DNA of 64,000 bases from Corynebacterium hansenii (lineage in GTDB: Bacteria; Actinomycetota; Actinomycetes; Mycobacteriales; Mycobacteriaceae): positions 2,790,001 through 2,854,000 of the forward strand of contig NZ_CP047211.1 in assembly GCF_030408795.1 (NCBI RefSeq). The letters run 5' to 3'. Below, one piece after another: positions 9,979 through 18,456 of this stretch. The first letter of the stretch is position 1; every line of letters starts with the position of its first letter. Both the position numbers and the translations under genes were made by a program. The notes beneath the pieces were generated by a model. It had not been told where the DNA came from, made no database searches, and saw only the letters and a list, made by a program, of their open reading frames with translations.

Positions 9979-10272
9979 ATGGAATTCATCCCCGTCAGCG
10001 AAGTTCCCGACGACGCGCAGATCATCGACGTCCGCTCGAAGATGGAGTGGGACGAGGGCCATCCCGTGGGCGCCACGCACATCCCCATGGAGGAGATCCC
10101 CTCCCGCTACGGCGAGTTCGATTTCGACCGCGACATTTACCTGATGTGCCGTTCCGGCGGCCGCTCGGCGCAGGTGTGCCAGTGGCTGGAGATGAACGGC
10201 ATCGACGCCATCAACATTTCCGGCGGCATGATCGATTGGGAGCACGCCGGCCGGCCGATCGAGAAGGCCTGA
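9979..10272 (+). CDS. Single-domain rhodanese-like sulfurtransferase
   Basis: A 97-residue stand-alone rhodanese domain. The active-site loop CRSGGRS, with the catalytic cysteine near residue 57, is intact, and the family motifs IDVRSKMEWDEGHPVGATHIP and ISGGMIDW flank it. It should accept or transfer sulfane sulfur in the cytoplasm; the partner is unknown. The start is likely leaderless: TACAAT at 9966-9971 ends seven bases before the ATG and no ribosome-binding site is present. Confidence 0.9.
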   Translation: MEFIPVSEVPDDAQIIDVRSKMEWDEGHPVGATHIPMEEIPSRYGEFDFDRDIYLMCRSGGRSAQVCQWLEMNGIDAINISGGMIDWEHAGRPIEKA

Positions 10273-10307
10273 CCCGGGCGGAGAGCCCGCAACCGCACGC
10301 CCCAGCA

Positions 10308-10335
10308 CCGCTTTACGACGGCCGTCGTAAAGCGG
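10308..10335 (+). terminator. 28-bp perfect palindrome after the rhodanese gene
   Basis: CCGCTTTACGACG and its exact reverse complement are separated by GC, 36 bases after the rhodanese stop codon, followed by GTTTCC. It probably acts as the terminator. Both arms are copies of the 11-bp word GCTTTACGACG discussed in the findings. Confidence 0.7.
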
Positions 10336-10423
10336 TTTCCCCGTCCGATCCGCTCCCGCCGTAAACATTCGGTGGGGGCGGCCCCATTATTGGAATCCGC
10401 GCACATGTGCATATGATGGGGAC

Positions 10424-11041
10424 ATGCCAACGAAAAAGGAATCCCGGGCCGACCGCCCGGCCCCCATCATGCCGGAGGCGGTGACGTCGACCGCGGCGTG
10501 GGCCATCCGGCGCCTGGACGCCGAGCTCGGATCCGCGATCGACGGCGTCCTGGCCGACCGGGCGCAGGACCCCGCCCTCACCGTGCGCGGGTACTGGCTC
10601 CTGGAGGCGATCGGCCCCGCCCCCGCCCACTCGCAGCGCGAGCTGTGCGACCTGCTGTGCATCGACCGGTCCGACATGGTCCGCCTCATCGACGTCCTCG
10701 AGGGCGCCGGGCTGGTCGAGCGCGTCCGCGACACCACCGACCGGCGCCGCCAGCTCGTCGGCCCCACCGCCGAAGGGGCGGAACTCCGCGACTCCATCCG
10801 CGCCGGCATCGCCGACGCCGAGGCCCGCGTGTTCGCCGCCGCCCCCGCCCCCATGCGCGCCGCCCTGGCCGCCGCACTGAGCGCGGCCGACGCCGCCGAC
10901 GGACAATCGGGGGCGAACCCCGAATCGGCCCCCGTCGCCGGGGAGCCCGCGGAAACCGCGGAACCCGCCGACGTCGACGGGACGCAGAAGAAGCCGAAGA
11001 AGAAGCGGAAGAACAAGAAGAAGGGCGGCAAGAGGCAGTGA
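10424..11041 (+). CDS. MarR-family regulator with a lysine-rich C-terminal tail
   Basis: A winged-helix MarR protein: the recognition segment SQRELCDLLCIDRSDMVRLI (near residues 68-87) and the wing DTTDRRRQLVGPT follow the family pattern. The domain ends near residue 150. It is followed by an acidic Ala/Pro/Glu linker and a tail in which 10 of the last 20 residues are lysine. TATGAT at 10412-10417 ends six bases before the ATG, so the mRNA is likely leaderless. Its TGA overlaps the GTG of the NRPS-like gene (GTGA), so the two are translationally coupled and it probably regulates that gene. Confidence 0.85.
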   Translation: MPTKKESRADRPAPIMPEAVTSTAAWAIRRLDAELGSAIDGVLADRAQDPALTVRGYWLLEAIGPAPAHSQRELCDLLCIDRSDMVRLIDVLEGAGLVERVRDTTDRRRQLVGPTAEGAELRDSIRAGIADAEARVFAAAPAPMRAALAAALSAADAADGQSGANPESAPVAGEPAETAEPADVDGTQKKPKKKRKNKKKGGKRQ

Positions 11042-14000
11042 ACGACGTGACTGATCCGATCCGGTCCGGATACCTGCGCGGCGACCTCGCCGCCCCCGAA
11101 CGGACCCTCATCGACATCCTGCGCGCCACCGCCGCCGAGCACCCCGAGGCGGCCGCGCTCGACGACGGCGACGTCGTGCTCACCTACTCGGACCTGTTGG
11201 CCGAAATCGACGAGACCGCCGGCTGGCTCGGCGAGCGCGGCATCGGCGCCGGCGACCGCGTCGGCGTGCGCATGCCGTCGGGCAACCGCGAACTGTACGT
11301 GGCCATCCTGTCGATCCTCGCCGCCGGCGCGGCCTACGTGCCCGTCGACGCCGACGACCCCGACGAGCGCGCCGAAATGGTCTTCGGCGAAGCCGGCGTC
11401 GCCGCGTGGTTCGGCGCCGACGGCCTGCACGTGACGCCGGGCCACGTCGCGGCGGAACCCGCCCGCATGCCCGTGCCGGACGACGACGCGTGGATCATCT
11501 TCACCTCCGGCTCGACGGGCAAGCCGAAGGGCGTGGCGGTCACCCACCGCAGCGCCGCGGCGTTCGTCGACGCGGAGTCCCGCCTGTTCCTGGCCAACCA
11601 CCCCGACGGCCCGCTGGGCCCGGAGGACCGCGTGCTCGCCGGCCTGTCCGTCGCCTTCGACGCGTCCTGCGAGGAAATGTGGATCGCCTGGGCGCACGGC
11701 TCCTGCCTGGTGCCCGCCCCGCGCTCGCTGGTGCGCTCCGGCATGGATCTGGGCCCGTGGCTGATCTCGCGGTCCATCACCGCGGTGTCCACAGTGCCGA
11801 CGCTCGCCGGCCTGTGGCCCGCCGAGGCCCTGGATTCGGTGCGCCTGCTCATCGTCGGCGGCGAGGCCTGCCCGGCCGAGCTGGTCGAGCGCCTGTCGAC
11901 GCCCGAGCGCGAGGTGTGGAACACCTACGGCCCCACCGAGGCGACCGTCGTCGCCTGCGCCGCCGAACTCGAGCCCGGCGCGCCCGTGACCATCGGCCAT
12001 GCCCTCGACGGCTGGGATCTGGTCGTGGTCGACGCCGAAGAAAGGCCCGTGGCCGTCGGCGAGGTCGGCGAGCTGGTCATCGGCGGCGTCGGCCTGGCCC
12101 GCTACCTCGACCCCGAGAAGGACGCCGAGAAGTACGCCCCCATGCCGTCGGTCGGCTGGGACCGCGCCTACCGCACCGGCGACCACGTCCGCCTGGAGCC
12201 CGAGGGCCTGCACTTCGTCGGCCGCGTCGACGACCAGGTGAAGATCGGCGGCCGCCGCATCGAACTCGGCGAGGTCGAGGCCCACCTGGCCGCCCTGCCG
12301 GGCGTCACCCAGGCCAGCGTGCAGGTCCGCCAGACCGCCGGCGGCCAGGACATCCTGGTCGGCTACGTCGGCGCCGGCGGCAACGCCGCCAACGTCGACG
12401 CCGATGCCGCCGCCGAGCGCCTGCGCGCCGAGATGCCCGCCGCCATGGTCCCGCGCCTCCACGTCATGGACGAACTTCCCGTGCGCACCTCGGGCAAGGT
12501 GGACAAGGACGGCCTGCCCTGGCCGCTGCCCACCGACGGCGCCGCGGTGGACGACGCCGCCCTGGCGGGCCTGTCGCCCGTCGAGGCCTGGCTCTCCGGC
12601 ATCTGGGCCGAGGTCCTGGCCGTGCCCCCGCCGGGCGCGGCGGCCGACTTCTTCGCCCTCGGCGGCACGTCGCTGGCCGCGGCGACCGTCGTCGCCCGCA
12701 TGCGCGAGCGCGCCCCGCAGGTCGCCGTCCGCGACCTCTACGACCACCCGCGCCTGGGCCGGCTCGCCGAAGAGCTGGAGTCCCGCGGTCTCACGCTCGA
12801 CGATGGCTCCGCGGATGGCGCGGCGGACGCGGAACCGAAGCGCGTCGTCAAGCCCGTCCCCCGCTCGACCCGCCACGCGCAGTCCCTGTCCATGGTGCCG
12901 CTGCAGACCATCCGCGCCGCGAAGTGGATGACGTGGCTGGCCGTGCTCAACTGCATCGGCCACGCCATGGGAGCGCCGTTCACGCTGCCCGTGCCGTGGT
13001 GGCTGGCGCTGGTGCTGGCGCTGCTGTTCATCACGCCGCTGGGCACGCTGCCGCTGACTGCGCTGGCCACCCGCGCCCTGATGCGCGGCGTCACGCCGGG
13101 CGACCACCCGCGCGGCGGCAAGGTGCACATGAAGCTGTGGGCCGCCGAGCGGCTGGCCGACGCCTCCGGTGCCCGCGGCGTCGGCGGCGCCCCGTGGATG
13201 CTCTGGTACGCCCGGGCGCTCGGCGCCGAAGTGGGCAAGGGCGTGTCGCTGCACACCCTGCCGCCGGTGACGGGCTTCGTGTCCCTCGGCGACTACTGCT
13301 CCGTCGAACCGGAGACCGACATCTCCGGGTACTGGGTCGACGGCGACGTCGTGCACGTCGGGCGCATCGAGATCCGCGACGAAGCCCGCATCGGCGCGCG
13401 CTGCACCCTCATGCCGGGCACCGTCGTCGGCGAAGGCGCCCACGTCGAGGCCGGCTCGTGCGTCACCGGCGCGAAGAAGGTCAAGGCCGGCGCCCGCTGG
13501 TCGGGCTCGCCCGCGCGGAAGGTCGGCCGCCCCAAGCGCCGCTTCCCCGTCGAGGCCCCGCCGCGCCGTTCCTACTGGCTGCCGGTCTACGGCGTGTCCG
13601 CGCTGGTGCTGGCCCTGGTGCCGGTGGCGGCGCTGGGCACGGCGGCGGCGATCATCGGCTCCGGCGCGTCGTCGGCCACCACGTGGGCGGGCGCCGTCGG
13701 CCTCGCGTTCGCGTGGACGGCCCCGGCCGCCATCGCCGCGGTGGCGGTGTACGCGCTGCTGACGCTGATCCTCGTGCGCCTGCTGTCCATCGGCCTGAAG
13801 CCCGGCGTGCACCCCGTCCGCTCGCGGGTGGGCTGGCAGGCCTGGGCGACCGAGCGCCTGATGGACGCCGCCCGCACCGACCTCTTCCCGCTCTACGCCT
13901 CGCTGCTCACCCCGTGGTGGATGCGCGCGCTGGGCGCGAAGGTCGGCCGCGACGCCGAGATTTCCACGGCGGTCGTGCTGCCGAAGTTCGCCGACATCCG

Positions 14001-15027
14001 CGAGGGCTCCTTCCTCGCCGACGACACCATGGTCGGCGGGTACGAGCTCGGCGGCGGCTGGCTGCTGCTCGAGGAGACCCGCATCGGCCGCCGCTCGTTC
14101 CTGGGCAACTCCGGCATCGCCGGACCGGGCCGCAAGCTGGGCAAGAATTCGCTGGTCGCCGTGCTGTCGTCGACGCCGAAGAAGGCCAAGGCCGGCTCCA
14201 ACTGGTGGGGCTCCCCGCCGGAGCGCCTGCGCCGCGTGGCCGTGGAGGCCGAGGGCGGCGAGGACCGCACCTACAGCCCGGGCTTCGGCGTGAAGGCCGC
14301 GCGCGGCGCCGTCGAGACCCTGCGCCTGCTGGCCCCGATCACGTCGCTGGCCCTGGCCGTGCTGGTGCTGCTGGCCATGCAGGGCACCGCGGTGGGCGTG
14401 GCCGCGCTTGCCGACGCCGTGGTCGGCGCGGACGGGTCCGGCCAGCAGTTCCTCGCCGTTCTGGTCGGCCTGTCGGCGGCGTGGTTCATCGGCTCGCCGG
14501 TGCTGCTCACCGCGGGTCTGCTGGGCATGCTGATCACCGTGGCCATGAAGTGGATCTGCGTGGGCACCCACCGCAAGGGCGAGCACGTCCTGTGGAGCCG
14601 CTTCGTGTGGCTCGACGAGCTGCAGGACACCTTCGTCGAGACCGTCGCCGCCCCCTGGTACCTGGTGCCCGGCACCGGCACCGGCGGACTGAACCGCGCC
14701 ATGCGCTGGCTCGGCGCCGACGTCGCCCACGGCGTGTGGCTAGAGTCCTACTGGCTGCCCGAAACGGACCTGTGCCGCATCGGCGAAGGCGCCACCGTCG
14801 GCCGCGGCTGCGTGGTGCAGACGCACCTGTTCCAGGACCGCGTCATGAGCCTCGACACCGTCGAACTCGCCCCCGGCTCCACCCTCGGCCCGCACTCCGT
14901 GGCGCTGCCGGCGTCGCGCCTCGGCGAGTCGACGACCATCGGCCCGGCGTCGCTGGTCATGCGCGGCGACGTCGTCCCCGCCGGCACCCGCTGGCAGGGC
15001 AACCCCATCGAGCCGATGAAGGAGTAG
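11038..15027 (+). CDS. Pls/PosA-family membrane NRPS (epsilon-poly-L-lysine-synthetase-like)
   Basis: A 1329-residue single-module peptide synthetase with a membrane C-terminus. The adenylation domain (about 25-495) has all core motifs: TSGSTGKPKG near 158, FDASCEEMW, NTYGPTEATV, YRTGDH, VDDQVKIGGRRIE and TSGKVDK. The carrier domain follows, with its phosphopantetheine serine in LGGTSL near residue 545. There is no condensation domain and no thioesterase. Instead three pairs of membrane helices (about 628-685, 845-918, 1095-1178) alternate with three hexapeptide beta-helix-like domains (731-834, 962-1068, 1228-1328). This is the domain plan of Streptomyces Pls, a protein of almost the same length that makes epsilon-poly-L-lysine. 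My alignment of the pocket residues gives D-A-E-T-I-G-T-V-V, a lysine-like code. The product is inferred. The start is the GTG overlapping the MarR stop codon. Confidence 0.88.
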   Translation: MNDVTDPIRSGYLRGDLAAPERTLIDILRATAAEHPEAAALDDGDVVLTYSDLLAEIDETAGWLGERGIGAGDRVGVRMPSGNRELYVAILSILAAGAAYVPVDADDPDERAEMVFGEAGVAAWFGADGLHVTPGHVAAEPARMPVPDDDAWIIFTSGSTGKPKGVAVTHRSAAAFVDAESRLFLANHPDGPLGPEDRVLAGLSVAFDASCEEMWIAWAHGSCLVPAPRSLVRSGMDLGPWLISRSITAVSTVPTLAGLWPAEALDSVRLLIVGGEACPAELVERLSTPEREVWNTYGPTEATVVACAAELEPGAPVTIGHALDGWDLVVVDAEERPVAVGEVGELVIGGVGLARYLDPEKDAEKYAPMPSVGWDRAYRTGDHVRLEPEGLHFVGRVDDQVKIGGRRIELGEVEAHLAALPGVTQASVQVRQTAGGQDILVGYVGAGGNAANVDADAAAERLRAEMPAAMVPRLHVMDELPVRTSGKVDKDGLPWPLPTDGAAVDDAALAGLSPVEAWLSGIWAEVLAVPPPGAAADFFALGGTSLAAATVVARMRERAPQVAVRDLYDHPRLGRLAEELESRGLTLDDGSADGAADAEPKRVVKPVPRSTRHAQSLSMVPLQTIRAAKWMTWLAVLNCIGHAMGAPFTLPVPWWLALVLALLFITPLGTLPLTALATRALMRGVTPGDHPRGGKVHMKLWAAERLADASGARGVGGAPWMLWYARALGAEVGKGVSLHTLPPVTGFVSLGDYCSVEPETDISGYWVDGDVVHVGRIEIRDEARIGARCTLMPGTVVGEGAHVEAGSCVTGAKKVKAGARWSGSPARKVGRPKRRFPVEAPPRRSYWLPVYGVSALVLALVPVAALGTAAAIIGSGASSATTWAGAVGLAFAWTAPAAIAAVAVYALLTLILVRLLSIGLKPGVHPVRSRVGWQAWATERLMDAARTDLFPLYASLLTPWWMRALGAKVGRDAEISTAVVLPKFADIREGSFLADDTMVGGYELGGGWLLLEETRIGRRSFLGNSGIAGPGRKLGKNSLVAVLSSTPKKAKAGSNWWGSPPERLRRVAVEAEGGEDRTYSPGFGVKAARGAVETLRLLAPITSLALAVLVLLAMQGTAVGVAALADAVVGADGSGQQFLAVLVGLSAAWFIGSPVLLTAGLLGMLITVAMKWICVGTHRKGEHVLWSRFVWLDELQDTFVETVAAPWYLVPGTGTGGLNRAMRWLGADVAHGVWLESYWLPETDLCRIGEGATVGRGCVVQTHLFQDRVMSLDTVELAPGSTLGPHSVALPASRLGESTTIGPASLVMRGDVVPAGTRWQGNPIEPMKE

Positions 15028-15050
15028 GGCGCGCCACCCCGCGAACGAAA

Positions 15051-15080
15051 CGGCCCCCGCACCGGATGGTGCGGGGGCCG
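15051..15080. terminator. Hairpin between the NRPS-like gene and ppk2
   Basis: A 13-bp perfect stem (CGGCCCCCGCACC and its complement) with a GGAT loop between two convergent genes. There is no U run on either strand. Confidence 0.75.
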
Positions 15081-15120
15081 GGCCGTCGCAAAGCAGCTGG
15101 CGCGAAGCGAAAAACCGCCG

Positions 15121-16020
15121 CTAGTCGCCGATCTGATCGCGCCCGCGGAGGACGATCTTCGGGTCCGGGTCGCCGACGAGCTCATGGTCCTTGTTCGTGT
15201 ACTCGAACTTCGACAGCACGTACCGCATCGCGTTGATGCGGGCGCGCTTCTTGTCGTTCGACTTGATGGTGATCCACGGCGACTCGTCGGTGTCGGTGTA
15301 GCGGAACTGCTCTTCCTTCGCCCGGGTGTAATCGTCCCAGCGGTCGAGCGAGGCGAGGTCCATCGGCGACAGCTTCCACTGGCGCACCGGGTCGACCTGG
15401 CGGATGGCGAACCGCGTGCGCTGCTCCTTCTGCGTCACCGAGAACCACAGCTTGGTCAGCGAAATCCCCGACCCCAGCAGCATGTTCTCCAGCATCGGCA
15501 CCTCGCGGAGGAACTCGGCGTGCTGCGACTCCGTGCAGAAGCCCATCACGCGCTCGACGCCCGACCGGTTGTACCAGGAGCGGTCGAAGAAGACGATCTC
15601 GCCGGCCGACGGGAAATGCTGGATGTAGCGCTGGAAGTACCACGACGTCGACTCGCGCGGCGACGGCTTCTCCAGCGCGACGGTGCGGGCGCCGCGGGGG
15701 TTGAGGTGCTCGTTGAAGCGCTTGATGGTGCCGCCCTTGCCGGCGGCGTCGCGGCCCTCGAAGAGGATGATGTGCTTCTGGCCGGTTTCCTTGGTCCAGT
15801 TCTGCCACTTCAGCAGCTCGATCTGGAGGGCGCGCTTGGTCTTTTCGTATTCCTTGCGCGTCATGCGCTCTTCGTACGGGTAGTTCTCGCGCCACGTCTG
15901 CACCGGTTCACCCGACGGGGTGACCAGCACCGGGTCGTCCTCGTCCGAGTCGTCGACGACGTATCCCTCGGTCGCCGCCAGGTCGACGATGTGGAAGTCC
16001 TCTTCGTTCGTGTCAGCCAT
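15121..16020 (-). CDS. ppk2: Polyphosphate kinase 2 (PPK2 family)
   Basis: Transfers phosphate between polyphosphate and nucleotides. Walker A reads EGRDAAGKGGTIKR (near residue 93) and Walker B FFDRSWYNRSGVERVMGF (near 165), both diagnostic of PPK2. A 299-residue protein with one kinase domain fits class I, which normally converts NDP to NTP. The acidic N-terminal 40 residues are variable. The start appears leaderless: TAGACT (minus strand) ends six bases before the ATG. It is convergent with the NRPS-like gene. Confidence 0.93.
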   Translation of the reverse strand: MADTNEEDFHIVDLAATEGYVVDDSDEDDPVLVTPSGEPVQTWRENYPYEERMTRKEYEKTKRALQIELLKWQNWTKETGQKHIILFEGRDAAGKGGTIKRFNEHLNPRGARTVALEKPSPRESTSWYFQRYIQHFPSAGEIVFFDRSWYNRSGVERVMGFCTESQHAEFLREVPMLENMLLGSGISLTKLWFSVTQKEQRTRFAIRQVDPVRQWKLSPMDLASLDRWDDYTRAKEEQFRYTDTDESPWITIKSNDKKRARINAMRYVLSKFEYTNKDHELVGDPDPKIVLRGRDQIGD

Positions 16021-16387
16021 GCCTTGAGTCTACCCGCGCGACGCCCCCGATTCGGGGCGGTGAGCAGTGGCGCGGGCCACGCTTTGGGCGCGGGTGCGCT
16101 TTTCGGGGGCGTCCGGGCGGGCGGGAGGGTGCCCCCGCGGTGGGTGCGCGCCGCTTTCGTTGCTTTGCGACGCTCACCGGGTGCCGGTTTCCGTCGTCAC
16201 GCGGTCTTTGGGGTGGGCGTCGGCGGGGTTCGTGTCATGTGGCCGACGGTCCCGGATGGCGGCATCGCCCACCTGGGGTTTCGAGGGGCGGTTTCCATGA
16301 GCGTCGATCGGATGACACGACGGCCGAAAGACACCCCGGCAGTCGGCCCACCGGGCGCCCGCGGCGGTTCCGTGCCACGATGCGCCC
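16021..16387. other. Intergenic region upstream of the DUF559 gene
   Basis: 367 bases without a supported gene. It holds one copy of the 11-bp word GCTTTGCGACG (16162-16172) and the first 89-bp palindrome-ended element. Open frames here are short and overlap the repeat. Confidence 0.6.
16231..16319. repeat. 89-bp palindrome-ended element, copy 1
   Basis: Begins CGTGTCATGTGG and ends CGGATGACACG, so its ends are imperfect inverted repeats. It aligns without gaps over all 89 positions to the copies at 17649 and 18179, but it is the most divergent. It ends 68 bases before the DUF559 gene. Confidence 0.75.
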
Positions 16388-17371
16388 ATGGACCATTCGG
16401 GGGGACGGTCCCGCGGCGGCGACGCGCGCCCGGGGGATTCGAGCGGTGCGCGGTCGGTCGAGCCACCGACGACGTGGACGCGCGGGCAACTGACGGAGCT
16501 GGGGCTGACGCGCGGGGATTTCACGGTGGCGCTCGACCGTGGGTGGCTCGTGAGAGAGGGGCGGGGGAGGTACCGCGTCGTCGTCGGCAAGCTGCGCCTG
16601 CGCATGGAGTTGGTGCTGGTCAGGTCGCCGAACGCGGTGTTCTCCCATCGCACCGCGGCGTTCGCGCACGGGCTGAAGAAGCGCGAACCCGCGGAGCTCG
16701 AGGTTATCGTCCCCCGCACGCGGAGCAGCCCGCGCGGCGCGAAGGGCCATCCGCGCGGTCGGGTGCAGTGGGCGCCGGTCGCCGGGCTGCCGTTCACGAC
16801 GGTCGCGCAGACGCTCGCCGATCTCCTCGACGTGTGGCCGGCGCGGGCGGTGGCGGAGACGATCGACGCGCGGTTCCCCACCATGGATTCGCGGGCCGCG
16901 GTTCTCGCGGATGCGCGCCGCCTGCCCGCGCGGCACGCGAACCGTGTTCTGCCGCTGCTGGCCTGGGCACCGGAGAACCGCAGGTCGAAGATCGAGGGGC
17001 AGCTCGCGCGTGCGGTGCAGATGCGCGGGTGGACGGTGCGGCTGAACGTGACCATCGGCCCGTACATGTGGGACATCTACATCGTCGAGGCGAACCTGGT
17101 GGTGGAGTTCGATTCCGTGCGATTCCACACAGATGAGGAGGTGTTCCGCGTCGACCGCGCCCGCCAGAACAACTTGGTGCGTCGGGATGTGACCATTCTC
17201 CGGTACACGGACTACGACCTCGAGCACCGTTTCGAGCACGTCGTCGATGAGATCTGCGACGAGGCCGCCCATGCCCTCGGCGCCCCGCGCTCGCCGTCGC
17301 GGTGGGATGCGAAGCATTGCCGGGACATCTACTTCAATCTCGAGGTCGAGAACGGCTGGCGATACCGGTAG
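16388..17371 (+). CDS. DUF559 / AbiEi-antitoxin-like protein, function unknown
   Basis: A 327-residue protein of a type common in actinobacteria. The N-terminal part (about 28-75) resembles the AbiEi-type winged-helix domain (TWTRGQLTELGLTRGDFTVA...). The C-terminal part (about 220-300) matches the DUF559/Vsr-like nuclease fold: WDIYIVE, then LVVEFDSVRFHTDEE, an RxR stretch and RRDVTILRYTDYDLE. Candidate metal ligands are the D of WDIY and the E of VVEFD. No toxin gene lies beside it, so a toxin-antitoxin role is not supported. It is flanked by repeat elements on both sides and is probably accessory. A CACGAT box ends six bases before the ATG, so the start may be leaderless. Confidence 0.72.
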   Translation: MDHSGGRSRGGDARPGDSSGARSVEPPTTWTRGQLTELGLTRGDFTVALDRGWLVREGRGRYRVVVGKLRLRMELVLVRSPNAVFSHRTAAFAHGLKKREPAELEVIVPRTRSSPRGAKGHPRGRVQWAPVAGLPFTTVAQTLADLLDVWPARAVAETIDARFPTMDSRAAVLADARRLPARHANRVLPLLAWAPENRRSKIEGQLARAVQMRGWTVRLNVTIGPYMWDIYIVEANLVVEFDSVRFHTDEEVFRVDRARQNNLVRRDVTILRYTDYDLEHRFEHVVDEICDEAAHALGAPRSPSRWDAKHCRDIYFNLEVENGWRYR

Positions 17372-17526
17372 CGGGGGTCGGTGGGTGGGGTGGCGGAGGG
17401 GGGAATGCCTGCGCGTATGCCCGGGCGTGCGCGCTCATCTCCGGCCCGAATCGCGCGTGTAATTCCAACCCCTGATCAGGCCGAATTACAACTCTGGCCG
17501 GGCCGACTGTTGTCATTCACACCCGT

Positions 17527-17748
17527 GGCACGGCATCTCATGCCATATGCAAGAACGTGATGTCATGCCACGCGCAAGCACGTCATCTCATGTAATCCGG
17601 CTTCGCGCCAAGACAGCTCGCCTTGTGCCCAGGCGTGGCGAAGGCGTTCGTGTCATTTGATCAACGCTCCCGAGTAGCACTCCTGACCACCAGCGGTTAT
17701 GACGGACGGTTTCCATGAGTGTTGATCAAACGACACGACGGCCGGCGC
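17527..17748. repeat. Long direct repeat, copy A
   Basis: About 222 bases that reappear at 18062-18278 with roughly 85-90% identity by eye. The shared part includes CTCATGCCATATGCAAGAAC, ACGTCATCTCATGTAATCCG and the 89-bp palindrome-ended element at its right end. Confidence 0.8.
17649..17737. repeat. 89-bp palindrome-ended element, copy 2
   Basis: The left end CGTGTCATTTGATCAAC is matched by the right end GTTGATCAAACGACACG in inverted orientation, with 19 of 21 positions pairing over the arms. The interior includes CCGAGTAGCACTCCTGACCA, identical in copy 3. Confidence 0.82.
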
Positions 17749-18061
17749 AAAACCCCGAATAACCTCCCTGGTTTGCGCAAACGCCACGCTCACGCAGGCC
17801 AAGCATGATCGGCACGCTCACGTCGGTCGGCGCCAACGGACGCGACGGAAAAGCGCGGTCTACGGAAAAGCACGCGCCACGGAATAGCACGATCCGCAGC
17901 CGTCCCGACGGAACTTTTGCTTTCCGACGCCGCCCGGGTTCCCCTTCGTCGCAAAGCAGGGTCCTCGGCGGCACGCGGATTCGGTCCGCCCGCTCGCGTG
18001 ACCTCGTGTCCGTGACCAAATGCCATGGGGAAGCACGTCATGTCATGTGATGTGAATCCAT

Positions 18062-18278
18062 GGCATGTCACCTCATGCCATATGCAAGAACGTCATGTCA
18101 CGCGCAAGCACGTCATCTCATGTAATCCGGCTTCGCGGCATGGCAGCTCGCCTGGTGCCCGGGCGTGGCGATGGCGTTCGTGTCATCTGATCAACGGTCC
18201 CGAGTAGCACTCCTGACCACCAGCGGTTACGACGGGCGGATTCCACGACCGTCGATCAAATGACACGACGGTCGGCGC
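18062..18278. repeat. Long direct repeat, copy B
   Basis: Second copy of the roughly 220-bp repeat, 535 bases downstream of copy A, differing by scattered substitutions and a few small gaps in the CATG-rich part. Confidence 0.8.
18179..18267. repeat. 89-bp palindrome-ended element, copy 3
   Basis: Begins CGTGTCATCTGATCAACGG and ends CCGTCGATCAAATGACACG, with 19 of 21 arm positions pairing. Some differences from copy 2 (ACGCTC against ACGGTC) are matched by changes in the opposite arm, so the hairpin is preserved. Confidence 0.82.
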
Positions 18279-18318
18279 GATGGGCAGGGCGGTCGGCGCG
18301 ATGGGCAGGGCGGTCGGC
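18271..18318. repeat. 21-bp tandem repeat
   Basis: Two exact copies of a 21-bp unit beginning GTCGGCGCGATGGGC, plus six bases of a third, immediately after the right end of 89-bp copy 3. Confidence 0.8.
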
Positions 18319-18415
18319 AAACTGTGAGGAAGAAGTGGCGGTGACCGGCGCGAAATGGCCAAAGTGAAGGGGAAACCGGCCACCGGCAGGACATGGACGA
18401 CGCCGGGCATGCGAA

Positions 18416-18456
18416 AAGGCCCCGCACCACACCGAAATCGTGTGCTGCGGGGCCTT
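18416..18456 (-). terminator. Rho-independent terminator of groL
   Basis: A 17-bp stem with one mismatch (AAGGCCCCGCAGCACAC on the minus strand) and a seven-base loop, followed by TTTTCG on the minus strand, about 115 bases after the groL stop codon. Confidence 0.85.

Noticed and set aside
10387..14730. A 1447-codon open frame on the minus strand, antisense to the NRPS-like gene
   Set aside because: It lies opposite a gene with complete family motifs, has a composition typical of antisense frames in GC-rich DNA (Arg/Gly/His/Ala), no start site and no recognisable domain.
16388..17371. Toxin-antitoxin locus
   Set aside because: The protein has an AbiEi-like N-terminus, but no AbiEii-type nucleotidyltransferase toxin gene is beside it.
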